Source of the DNA: Gloeophyllum trabeum ATCC 11539
Lineage: Eukaryota > Basidiomycota > Agaricomycetes > Gloeophyllales > Gloeophyllaceae
NCBI RefSeq assembly: GCF_000344685.1
Contig: NW_006920425.1
Span: 678,654 to 742,653, forward strand
DNA: 64,000 nucleotides
Reading direction: 5' to 3'
A program made the translations under genes and the position numbers. This document shows positions 46,785-56,059 of this stretch, piece by piece. The notes beneath the pieces are model-generated. The model was not told the origin of the DNA, made no database searches, and saw only the letters and a program-made list of their open reading frames with translations. Position 1 is the first letter of the stretch; every line of letters starts with the position of its first letter.

Positions 46785-47106
46785 CATCAGGAAAAAGGGA
46801 AAGGTCTGAAGGTCTAAATGTTTAAATGTGTTTTTGATCCAGGTATAGCAATTGAGCAGGGGTGAAGTGTTGGGTCCACTGGTTGTAATTTACTTCTGTA
46901 TTCAATAATGTATTGTATCCCATACACAAAGTGCACAAAATGTCTTGCTAGGGTTGTATCAATACAGGGTCTGAACGACCCAAATCGAGGTTCTAAAGGT
47001 CTGACGCGCTGAAAGGATTTCGCGCAATGTGATTGGTCGAGCAGAGTCTGACGCGTCTGAAAAGTCTGATGCTCAGCCTTTTCAGACCCTTCCCTTTTGA
47101 CTGATG
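46785..47106. mobile_element. MITE-like element with GTCTGA-rich terminal inverted repeats
   Basis: The left end CATCAGGAAAAAGGGAAAGG plus TCTGAAGG matches, in reverse complement, the right end, which reads CATCAGTCAAAAGGGAAGGG plus TCTGAAAAGG. Between them GTCTGA or its complement occurs about six times, including a small hairpin (arms TCTGAAAAG and CTTTTCAGA near 47056-47084). About 320 bp, no coding capacity. No clear target-site duplication was found, so the exact ends are uncertain. Confidence 0.55.
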
Positions 47107-47985
47107 GCCTAGCTCGGAAGGTACTGCCTGCAAGCTCTGATCCTATACGTACCGTTATGTGGCGCAAGTAGGGCTATACTGTCTTTGCTGCTATAGACCC
47201 CGTGTCCATCTGCTGACTCTTCCGAACCGTGCACGCCGAACCCTGCTCTCTCCACATGTGATGTGCGAGCCTTTCTGACTCGGTGGAAATCATACATCCC
47301 ACCAGCCCCGTGCAAGAAGTGTTATAAAGATGAGTAAAACGAGAATAGTCCAATAAGCCAGTCCACGTGCGCTTAGTGACGTGGTTGCCAGTCGAAGCGG
47401 ACTCAGGTTTCAATTCCAAGCACAGTTTAAGGTGAATGCACAAGTAAGAAATATACATGCTAGCCAGTATTTCTTGTGGTCATTGAGTCGCCAAGATTCT
47501 CACTCACTTTTCTACCGCTGACGGTGATTCAAAACAACAAGGACGACAGCGTGAGCCGGCAGCACGGCGATGTCAAATACGCATTGATGAGCTGCCAGGA
47601 AGTTACGACAGATACAGTCACCGCATAAATCAGCTGCTCAACTGGGAGAAGACTATGCAACACTGCTATTGGCGCGTCCGTCATGCTGACGTCCCTATAT
47701 GGTGAAGGGCGCCGGTCCTGTCGTTGAGGAGTACTTGAGGGTTGCGCCACCAAAGGAGACCTCAAGCGTCCCCATTAATTCGAATTCGTGGAATTCGAGC
47801 TTGGCGAGTGTACGCAGCGGATCGATCTATAGAGCTTCTATGATGGAATGCGAATGTAAGTCAGGGCGTAGAGCCAAACTGACAGTTCCGCCTCCAACGC
47901 TCACACTCTGCACAACGTTTATTGCATGACCATGCCCGAATCCATGTCCAATCTGTCTTGGGTACACTTCGTCTATGAGAGTCAG
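47107..47985. other. Intergenic, no recognised gene
   Basis: Nothing supported on either strand. Confidence 0.5.
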
Positions 47986-48285
47986 TTAGTTTGTCAGACT
48001 TGATTTGCTGTCCTCCCAACTCCAAATGGAGGGCAGGCAAAATATGATACGTACAATGACCAAATCAAACTTGTTCGCTGATCCGAGCAGTGTCTTGAAT
48101 TCATTTACTCGGGATAAAGTAATGGAAAATGCAGCAATTCCACGTAACAGGAACAGTGGTCGGTCTCTATAGGAATAAAAAAGAGTGGCACGGTCTTGGG
48201 GACCTAGGGACGGAATGAATATATTGCACTTGTCGAAGAAGATTAAACTAACGTGGAAAATGGAACCGCCCCATGCTAATAGCAA
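47986..48285 (-). pseudogene. Remnant of the unknown divergent gene (copy in block B)
   Basis: A 99-codon open frame: GSIFHVSLIFFDKCNIFIPS, GPQDRATLFYSYRDR, AAFSITLSRVNEFKTLLGSA and NKFDLVIVRIIFC. It matches the fragment at 22498-22621 in protein and DNA. Here more of it is open, including a Leu/Ile-rich stretch. There is no recognised family, and the upstream and downstream exons are unclear. It points away from the cysteine-rich gene B, as in block A. It may be a partial gene rather than dead. Confidence 0.5.
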
Positions 48286-48360
48286 CTCATGACCGCAGGC
48301 CTTCTGAGGCTAGCTGGTATGGGAGGCGAGGGACAGCTTGTTACCGCTTCCCAAAACTGC

Positions 48361-48368
48361 ATAAAAGG
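48361..48368 (+). promoter_or_regulatory. TATA-like box of secreted protein B
   Basis: ATAAAAGG, preceded by CTGC as in gene A (CTGCATAAATA). It lies about 110 bp upstream of the ATG. A leader intron (GTAAGCC near 48425, TAG at 48469-48471) ends four bases before the ATG, as in gene A. Confidence 0.55.
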
Positions 48369-48475
48369 AGCAGGAGTCGGAGCAAGTTGCATCAGTACTC
48401 GCTCTCAACACCCATCGCAATCAAGTAAGCCAACTGACCTCTTCGTCGGCAAAGTTCTCATTGTTTTCTAGTAAC

Positions 48476-48927
48476 ATGCAGTTCTTCACTCTCGCCAAGC
48501 TCGCCGTCGTTGTCACCTACGTCGGCGCGACGGTAGCCAGCCCCGCCGCCCACGAAGCTCGTCAACTCAGTTGCCTGGCGCAGGCCTGCACTCCTGCAAT
48601 AGGGTGCTGCGCAGGCGCTGCATGCACGAGCGTCTCCGCGCTCGGCATCTCAATCCTTGGTGTGAGCATCGTGTTTGTTTCAATTCTTGCTTTGGCCTCG
48701 TGGGCTCACCGTTGGATGTTTCCCTCATGGTCAGGTATGCACCCCAGCCACCTGCAACGTCATCTGCTCCAGCAGCCAGGACTGCTGCACTGATGTCTCC
48801 GGAACTACCTTCACTTGCCAGCTTGTTCCTGGCCAAGACGTTGGGGTGAGTTCCTGCATGACATCCTACCATATAGCCGGGAATACTGAAATGAGACCTT
48901 TAGGCTTGCATTCCTCAGGTCGTCTGA
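48476..48927 (+). CDS. Small secreted cysteine-rich protein B (knottin-like, 12 Cys)
   Basis: Three exons, 48476-48661, 48735-48845 and 48904-48927, encode 106 residues. Signal peptide MQFFTLAKLAVVVTYVGATV, then SPAAHEARQ. Cysteine blocks: CLAQACTPAIGCCAGAAC in exon 1, CTPATCNVICSSSQDCC and TFTCQLVPGQDVG in exon 2, and ACIPQVV in exon 3. The first-block CC and second-block CC positions equal those of gene A at 21885-22305, and the introns fall at the same places. The twelve cysteines could give six disulfides in two knots (inference). The intergenic order (divergent remnant, this gene, F-box-like copy) mirrors block A in the opposite orientation. Function unknown. Confidence 0.82.
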
Positions 48928-49194
48928 GGGTGCATAAAACCACCCACAAGGTACCCGGCATAATTCTTCGTCCGCGCACCGCAGGAGAGCTCCTGCTCGA
49001 CAACGTTCATATTCCCGTCTCTTATTCCTTTCCGATAAAAGGTGAGAAAGCGCACAAAAAAGGTTGGAGACTGAATTAGGACAACTTGTATAACACCTAC
49101 GACCGCGCTCAAAAATATGAAACGTCTGCTTGTCTGCGATATAGTGACGTTCTTGCGGTAGGGTGCACCATTATACAACTAGTTGAAACAAGCG

Positions 49195-49574
49195 TCAGGA
49201 GCGGACCAGTCCCACGTCGATAAACGGGCTACTGGCCCGCTTCCCGAACCTAAGGGTGCCTGCGGCTAAACCTCCCGTTCCCGCTGTCATGCCTGCGCAA
49301 TCATCTGCCGCGCAACCTCCAGACGATTGTGCTGCGCGTGGACTACCTCCCTGATATGAATCTGGTGGGAGGCGAGTGGATATTTTCGAATATCGAGATG
49401 CTGATGAAGTGGGCTATTCCTCGCGCGTTGGAAGAGGGCTTCTGAAAAGGACGGAGGAGGAGGATCTTGGTTGTGTGCGGGGAGCGTGGGTTGGGGAAGG
49501 TCGTTGGGTGGTATTGGGATGCAAAGGCGTATAAGGAGAACGGGATCGAGTTCGGGTGTTTGCACGGATTCTGA
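49195..49574 (+). pseudogene. F-box-like family fragment with stop and frameshift
   Basis: Only the C-terminal third remains. LLARFPNLR is followed by a one-base insertion (GGG where two G keep frame), then CLRNHLPRNLQTIVLRVDYL, IFSNIEMLMKWAIPRALEEG, a TGA where other copies have Trp (GFWKG), and RRRRILVVCGERG plus ENGIEFGCLHGF. It is closest to the broken copy at 18503-19300 (GIEFGCLY ending). Confidence 0.75.
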
Positions 49575-50239
49575 CGGTTGACTTATTTACCTGGTGAGCA
49601 CCGCGCCATTTGCCCCTTCAGTATTTTCACACAAATTCAAGATTGGGCCCAAGGCGGCACAATCCTCCTCCTGTCGCCCGCCTCTTTCTTCTGCGTTTTG
49701 CATTCTCGCAGATCATGGTCATGATCATGATAATGCCAATCAGTTGCAGCTGTGCGTGATGGTCCCCTGATCAGGCCGTATCAAGAGCCGCCAATGCACT
49801 CGTCACGGGAAATTACTACTAGTAGTACGGGCGTGCTTATGGATTCTTGTCGACGCGCTACGTGATGTGGCTACCCCTGGCTGTTCTTCGACCTCTGATG
49901 TGCCAGAAGAGGCCTAGCAATCACCGCGACGATAAATATACACGGCTCGCATATAATTGTAAGGTAGTGCTAAGCGGTTGAAACGCCATCCACGCTATCG
50001 TGCTTTTCCGCATACGCGCCCATAATGAGAGACGCCGTATAGACCCCCACCATAAATACTTCCGACGAGAGAATTGCCATGAGCCAATCACGAGCCTCAG
50101 GTGTTTCCCACATGATCGATATCGAGGGCTTCGCTCGTGGGCGTCTCATCTGTGTTGATACAGTATCTAGATCGTCCTTGTGCTACTAGTACTACCCGAC
50201 GCAAGTCCCATTATTTGTGAGCCGACTGTGAGTCTGTCA
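49575..50239. other. Intergenic, upstream region of the intact F-box-like gene
   Basis: No gene recognised. Confidence 0.5.
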
Positions 50240-51331
50240 ATGCAGTCCTCCTACTTTGCTGACGCGCTATTTGTTCGACAGCCACCAATGACCATGTCAT
50301 CCCCCGACCTAACTCATGTATCTCGCATAGCGGATTCTACTCCTCGACCTGCCCTGGATTTCCCCGCCGAGCTGCTTGAGATAGTCATCACTGACGCCTG
50401 GCGCTCTGTTCAGCGGAAGTCCTCGCGCAAGTGCTTGGATGACTTTGGTCCTCAAGCTCCTGCCTGGAAGCTGTACTACGCTCTCCGTCTCGTCAACCGG
50501 CAGTGGAGCGACATCATCTACGACGTGCACTTCCGATACGTCTACATTCAAGGATGCTGCGACTTTGAAGAGTACTACACTCATATCAAGGAGAACGCTC
50601 GTGCGTTGGAGCGCACGGCGGAATGTGCGCTCAAGGTTGCATTCTTCCCCCTTCCGTACTGCACAGACGACGCTCTCCACTACCCCGTAACCCCGGACCG
50701 CCTCGTAAACCTGATCCCGGCATGCAATTCCCTGGATGTCGAAACAGAGGATATTGACATCACGGCAATGCTAGCCCATTACGACCGCAACGGGCTGACA
50801 TCCCTCCGACTTGGGACAGCGCTAGACGGGTGGCCCTTTGACCTTGCGCCGGAAGAAGAACGGCTATCTCAATGTACTAACACCCCTTACCTGCCCCCAG
50901 CCGTCGAACCTCTCTTCCCGAACATCCGCTCTGTCGAATTTATGTGCGAGCCGGACCCCGTCGCGCTCTGCCACTTCCCGAATATCACCTGCCTGCGTCT
51001 GCACCGCGGGTTCAACCTCGCGTATCTGCGCAACCACCTCCCACCCACGCTCGAGACACTTGTGCTGCACGCCCTGACGTTCCCCGACTTCAGGATCACG
51101 GGCGTCCCCGCCATGGAGCTGCTGTTTCAGTGGGAGATCGTCAGTGCGCTGCGCTGCGGCTTCTGGCATGGCCAGGACGGGAGGAGGATGCTGATCGAGT
51201 GTGGTGAGGGGAAGGCCGTCAGCTGGCCCCTGGAGGGCAGGACGCCCGAGGAGAAGCTCGACGACGGGTGGGATGCGGAGGCGGAGGCGTGCAGGGAGCG
51301 CGAAATCGAGTTCCGGCGGCTGTACTATTAG
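50240..51331 (+). CDS. F-box-like family protein, intact
   Basis: A single open frame of 363 residues from the ATG at 50240. Comparison with the copy at 59424 (MSPPDIAAIL) suggests that the ATG at 50294 (MSSPDLTHVSRIADS) may be the real start. The F-box-like region is DFPAELLEIVITDAWRSVQR with LYYALRLVNRQWSDIIYDVH and FRYVYIQGC. The rest has the family's leucine-rich segments: VNLIPACNSLDVETEDIDIT, GLTSLRLGTALDGWPF, NIRSVEFMCEPDPVALCHFP, NITCLRLHRGFNLAYLRNHL, and ends RRMLIECGEG, then ACREREIEFRRLYY. It is the best reference for the broken copies in this window. Likely a substrate adaptor of an SCF complex by family, but the target is unknown. Confidence 0.75.
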   Translation: MQSSYFADALFVRQPPMTMSSPDLTHVSRIADSTPRPALDFPAELLEIVITDAWRSVQRKSSRKCLDDFGPQAPAWKLYYALRLVNRQWSDIIYDVHFRYVYIQGCCDFEEYYTHIKENARALERTAECALKVAFFPLPYCTDDALHYPVTPDRLVNLIPACNSLDVETEDIDITAMLAHYDRNGLTSLRLGTALDGWPFDLAPEEERLSQCTNTPYLPPAVEPLFPNIRSVEFMCEPDPVALCHFPNITCLRLHRGFNLAYLRNHLPPTLETLVLHALTFPDFRITGVPAMELLFQWEIVSALRCGFWHGQDGRRMLIECGEGKAVSWPLEGRTPEEKLDDGWDAEAEACREREIEFRRLYY

Positions 51332-52139
51332 AGGGGTGTCTTGCGACCGAATGGAAGGTAACTGATTCATGGGCTATTAGGGAGGGTATGTATAATGCTG
51401 AGATCGACTGGAACCTACGGTTGGACCCTGAACGTGAAAAGGGTTATCTCTGTGCTTATTCGCCGGGATGTGCACCCTAGTGCTCACACCGTGGTGGTAT
51501 TCATCCTTTGTGCCTTTGTCTGACCCCTCCTTGCGTTTTACTAGTATATGAGGCCCCCCTTCCGGTTTCGTTTCGCTGTTTGTAACCTCCATCTGCCAGT
51601 TCTGATGTCACTTCCTAGACCCGTTATGATGAGTGCGCACTCCACGAACTTTGGCAATGGAACTAACGCCTTTCGACGCTCCATACTCGACCGAGCTCCT
51701 CGTGCTGTTTTCACGCTTGTCTGGCGTGCACTAGGTGATCCAAGTGATGATTATTCCCAACATTCTGCGAACATCCATTGCCCTTAGCAACTGACTCTCG
51801 AGCGGTGGCTACTCTACGACGACTTATCTGGGGTGAACCGCTAATCCCGCGGTATCATCGATCGCGTGCTCATCAACATCGAGTGTTAGTGCCACTTGCA
51901 CGCCAACGCGTCACGCGCTCTTCTCGCTGTGCCATAAGCCGCTCAGGGAGAAAACCGGCGAATGGTTCCACGCGGTATCTCCAGAGGCGCTCATGGCTCT
52001 CGTCCCCACTTATCGCTGTCTAGCGTTGTGTCCGACATCGTCCCGTTCCTATCGCACTTTCGCGGGGCGCACACCGGCGTCTGCCTCGGGGCCCTCCATC
52101 GACGGCACCGTCCCTCCCGCAGCCTACTACGACGAGGCT
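51332..52139. other. Intergenic, no recognised gene
   Basis: Includes an open minus frame without features. Confidence 0.45.
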
Positions 52140-52527
52140 CTCGCGGACCTGGACAACCCGGCCTCGGTAGTGCAGCCGGCATTCCCCAACGTCTCCTCCG
52201 CCGCGATCGACATCAAGCCGCACCGCGCGACGCTCCGCTTCCGCCTCGCTCTCGCTACCGCGGCTGCGGCAACACTTCCCTCCCACGCTCGAGACGATGG
52301 TGCTCGGCGTCTAGCGCTATCCGCGGTGGGAAGGGCATGACGAGGGCGAGGCGGTGTACGATTGGGCGATCGAGAGGGCGCTGCAAGAGGATTTGTGGGA
52401 GGCTCGGCCGCCCCTGCGGATTCTGGTCGAGTGCAGTGACATGGAGGTGCTGGGGTGGGGCACGGCGATGGAGGTGTGTAAGGAGCATGGGATCGTACTA
52501 GAGCGTCTGGGGTGGGGTGATGAATGA
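52140..52527 (+). pseudogene. F-box-like family fragment with in-frame stop
   Basis: Starts in QPAFPNVSSAAIDIKPH (family FPNIRSV block). After a frame change it reads LPRLRQHFPPTLETMVLGV, a TAG, then RYPRWEGHDEGEAVYDWAIE, PPLRILVECSDMEVLGW and CKEHGIVLERLGWGDE, ending at 52527. The ending VCKEHGIVLERL matches the copy ending at 55796 (CKEHGVVLHRLC), indicating that these two belong to one subgroup. Confidence 0.7.
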
Positions 52528-52997
52528 TGCTGGGTCGCCCATCTAATAAACGACAGAACCGGAAGCAGCGTTCTGAATGAGGACTAACCCGCAGGATACA
52601 CGGTCCAAGTATTCGACACTGCCCTCGGACGGATGTTCTTGCAGCAGGTAAATTTAATGAATGACCGCTTTCAGTGCAGACTCGGCTCCTTGGAATGGTC
52701 GCGAGCGCAGGTAAGGTTTGGCAGAGTCAGCTCACACAGAGAGGAATTGCCGATAATGAGCGACTTGCCTGACTCATGATCCAGGCTGTTTGCGGAGGGG
52801 ATTCTATTTCTGACCTTGCTAGCCTCGATTGAACAACAACTGTGGTATTCATAGCCTGCTTATAAATGTCCGAGTCACCTGCGCAGGACTTGTCATTGAG
52901 TGTTGCGTCGCAGTCCGACCTTAACGAACACGGTAGCGGATGCATATAACTTGCGCGAATACCTTCTGAATCGATTACGTATTCATACTAGTCCGAT
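52528..52997. other. Promoter region of the dehydrogenase gene
   Basis: No gene. A TATA-like TATAAAT lies near 52860. Confidence 0.4.
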
Positions 52998-54203
52998 ATG
53001 GCTCCGCACCCAGAAGTCCCCGCCGTGACGATACACAAGGACGTGTACCCGGGGATCGATTTGAGTACCCGATTGAAGGACGCTGCGAAGGGCAAGGTGG
53101 TCTATATCACCGGTGTGCGTACCGTGTTGCTGCTTTACTGGAATACGCTGAAACCATCGTGTCTTGCGTCGGCCAGGCCAGCCGCGGAGTGGGGGAAGCC
53201 ACAGCCTACGCATACGCACAGGCGGGTGCGAGGGGGCTGTTCCTCACCGCGCGTTCGGCGGACGCCCTGGTGTCCGTCGCAGAGGCGACACGGAAGCACT
53301 CCGTATCTGGGTCCGTCATCGTCGAACCGTATGCGCTAGACATCACCGACGAGAAGGCGGTTGGCGAGAGCGTGAAAACGTGCCTTGATAGGTTTGGGAG
53401 GATCGATATCGTCGTCGCGAATGCGGGGTACCTGGAGAAGCGGCTGCGGGTGGGGGAGCAGGACCCTGATGAGTGGTGGAAGACTATGGTGAGCCGCTAC
53501 GCTGCGTCCTCGCTATTCGCTTAGTGTTTGAGCGGAGGTACGTCTAGACTGTCAACATACGTAGGCGGTGGTCCCGGCTGTCCTGAGGGAAGGGTATTGA
53601 TGACCGAATGGACATACAGGGGGGACGTTCAACGTCGTTCACCACACTATCAATCATCTAGTGGCCACCAAGGGCTACGTCGTTCTCGTGTCGTCTCTGG
53701 GAGCGCAAGCCCGAATCCCCGGGCGGAGCGGCTATCAGACGTCGAAGCATGCGATGAATCGCTTGGCCGAGTTCATCCAAGTCGGTGAGTCCGATCGCTG
53801 ATAGAGCGTATATGCCCCATTACAGCTGTCTTGTTCCGACAGAGTACGGCGCTGCAGGGGTCAAAGTATTCTCGGCGCACCCGGGTGGCATTGTGTACGT
53901 CCCCGTGTCAACCTTCTTGGAGCTAGTCTGAACGAAGTTCACATACATGCATCTGCGATGCGGTGTTGTAGGACCGTGCTAGCATCGAGCGAACCCTCGC
54001 TTGCGCCCCTCCTCCATGACAAAGTGGAAATTGCCAGCCACTCGATAGTACGGCTGACCAGTGGAACGGAGGACTATCTCAGTGGGCGGTTTGTGAGCTG
54101 TACGTGGGATCTTGATGAGTTGGCAATGAGGCGGAAGGAGATTGAGGAGGACGACCTTTTGAAGAACAGGCTTGACATCGGGAGCCTGGCGGAGGCGTTG
54201 TAA
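52998..54203 (+). CDS. Short-chain dehydrogenase/reductase, six exons including a 13-nt exon
   Basis: Exons 52998-53114, 53177-53488, 53548-53560, 53620-53784, 53843-53894 and 53972-54203 give 296 residues in one frame. Classical SDR features are present: the nucleotide-binding VYITGASRGVGEATA (TGxxxGxG), an Asp for the adenine pocket in YALDITDEKA, IVVANAGYLEK (NAG), VVLVSSLGAQA (catalytic Ser) and SGYQTSKHAMNR (YxxxK). C-terminal FSAHPGGIV is the usual PG motif after the active site. The 13-nt exon encodes TVNI plus the first base of Arg, restoring the VNIRGTFN helix that all SDRs have. The N-terminal 30 residues (HKDVYPGIDLSTRLKDAAKG) and C-terminal extension (SGRFVSCTWDLDEL) are typical of a fungal SDR group of unknown substrate. 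A decayed tandem copy lies at 56060-57091. Confidence 0.88.
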
Positions 54204-54910
54204 CACCCCTGCTTTATGGTGTCGTGCCACTGTCCTCATATGTTAGATATACGTAGTGGGAGAGCTAGGAATCCGAAAAGAGTGCGAGTGCTTCCTCAAG
54301 ACAGATTTTCCAGGTGGGAGGGCGGGAAACAAAGCATGGAGCAGGTGTTATGTGACACAAGCCTCGTTGACTTCGAGACAGTACCAGAATCGTTCGGTCG
54401 ATGCACGTCCCATCAATAGAAGCGCCATTCCTGTTGAAGGCTCTCTTTGGCAGTCAAGAAGACCGCACGCTAGGCTTCATCACGCAGTCCGAGCGGTACA
54501 CCCGGGGATGCAGATGTACAGATACTCGCGTTAGGACGTTCATGCGGGCCTGCTGTTCACAGATCTTGCCAGAAGGAGAGCTCTATGGCTTCATCGAGAA
54601 CGGGAACCTGCATCTGCAATACAAGGTTCGGTAGGGATGACTTCAGAAGACCCGTCGTGTCCACCTCGAGTATGTAGCCTTTGACTCTTATTGACCGAGT
54701 ATGGTCATGACGAGAGCTTTATGGCTGAGTACCCCGGAACAACTCGCAAGGTCATCCGATTCCCACGTGTATCAGTCCCGTGCCCCAAACGTTCCCTCTT
54801 CATTTCAGTGACGCTCAGGCTGCCAGCTCGAGTCAAGTGTACTTCTGATGGCCAGTGACTAGTGGCTAGTGACTTCACAGAGGGGTACGCATCGATTGCG
54901 TCAAACACCA
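54204..54910. other. Intergenic, no recognised gene
   Basis: No supported feature between the dehydrogenase and the next F-box-like relic. Confidence 0.5.
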
Positions 54911-55796
54911 TGTCCACATTGCCCCACCGCATCAACTTATCGAACTTCCACATCTCCCCGTCCGCTCATCCCTGCTGAAATTGCCGACCTGATCATTACC
55001 CAAGCATGGTGCTCTGCTCCCCCGCCGTTACCAACATTTCCTCGCGCCGAGGATACCCCGACCGAATCACCCGCCTGGCACCTGTACCGCACACTAACCT
55101 GCGTGAATCGACAGTGGCGAGACATTACGCACGCGGTGCACTTCCAACACGTATATATTCTGGACTGCTGCGACCTGGAAATCTACCGTCACCATATCCA
55201 GACCCTCCTGCACCAAACCACGCATGCACGCTCTCTCACTTTCCGCCATCATGGCCCTCATCTCCAGTTGCCAACATCTCGACATCCGCTCATTCAGTGT
55301 GGACGTCACTGATTTCGTGTCACACTACCACGCCAATGGCCTCACGTCGCTCTGCGGCTCTGATGCGAGCTTGATGGTCGCCTCTACATACCCCACGAAG
55401 CACGCAGAGACGTCACTGCATCCGCGGTCCCCCCGTCCGTCTTCCCGCACATCCGCTCCGTCGACTTTGTGAGCATCCCGGACCCCGCTGCGCTCGCGCG
55501 CTACCCAACATCACCCGCCTCGGGCTGAATCTCGTGTTCCCGCTGGAGGCCGCCTGCCCGTGGGCGTGGAGACGATCGTGCTCCGAGCGCACGCGGGGTG
55601 CATGTGCGACAACGGGTCTTACAGCGTCTTCCAGGAGATCCGCAAGTGGGGTATCACAAAGGCGCTGCGTGCGCGCTTTTGGGAGGGGCCGAGGAGGCGG
55701 ATCGCTGTCCGGTGTGATCAAGGGCCGGTCGTTGGGCGGGACGTGGAGGAGGTGGCGTGTAAGGAGCATGGGGTTGTGCTTCATAGGCTTTGTTAA
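54911..55796 (+). pseudogene. F-box-like family gene broken by several frameshifts
   Basis: Pieces in order across three frames: PAEIADLIITQAWCSAPPP, LYRTLTCVNRQWRDITHAVH and FQHVYILDCCDLEIY (one frame); then LISSCQHLDIRSFSVDVTDF and VSHYHANGLTSL; then FPHIRSVDFVSIPDPAALAR; finally GVETIVLRAHAGC, IRKWGITKALRARFWEGPRR and CKEHGVVLHRLC, ending at 55796. At least four frame changes are needed. The full length of the family is nearly covered, so this was a complete gene until recently. It stands upstream of the decayed dehydrogenase, as the fragment at 52140 stands upstream of the intact one. Confidence 0.78.
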
Positions 55797-55961
55797 AATG
55801 TTCGAGGAGTGCAGCTGCTCGTCAATACACAGTAGGTTATCAACGTGGATGTTCAGGATTGAGCTGGGGTTATACTTCATAGGCTTTGTTAGAATGTTCG
55901 AAGATTGCAGCCGCTCGTCAATACACAGTAGGTTATCAACATGGATGTTCAGGATTGAGCT
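55781..55961. repeat. Tandem duplication with a 96-bp period
   Basis: 55781-55876 and 55877-55961 are nearly identical (TCATAGGCTTTGTTA...TCAGGATTGAGCT). The unit includes the last codons and stop of the preceding F-box-like relic. Confidence 0.9.
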
Positions 55962-56059
55962 TTGTGGTGAGTCGCCAGTGGCGTTCACTGTATTGCTTTT
56001 CAAAAGGCCACATCGCGCAATGATGATGAGCACAAGCTTGATTACACAGCGGCCAGGCA

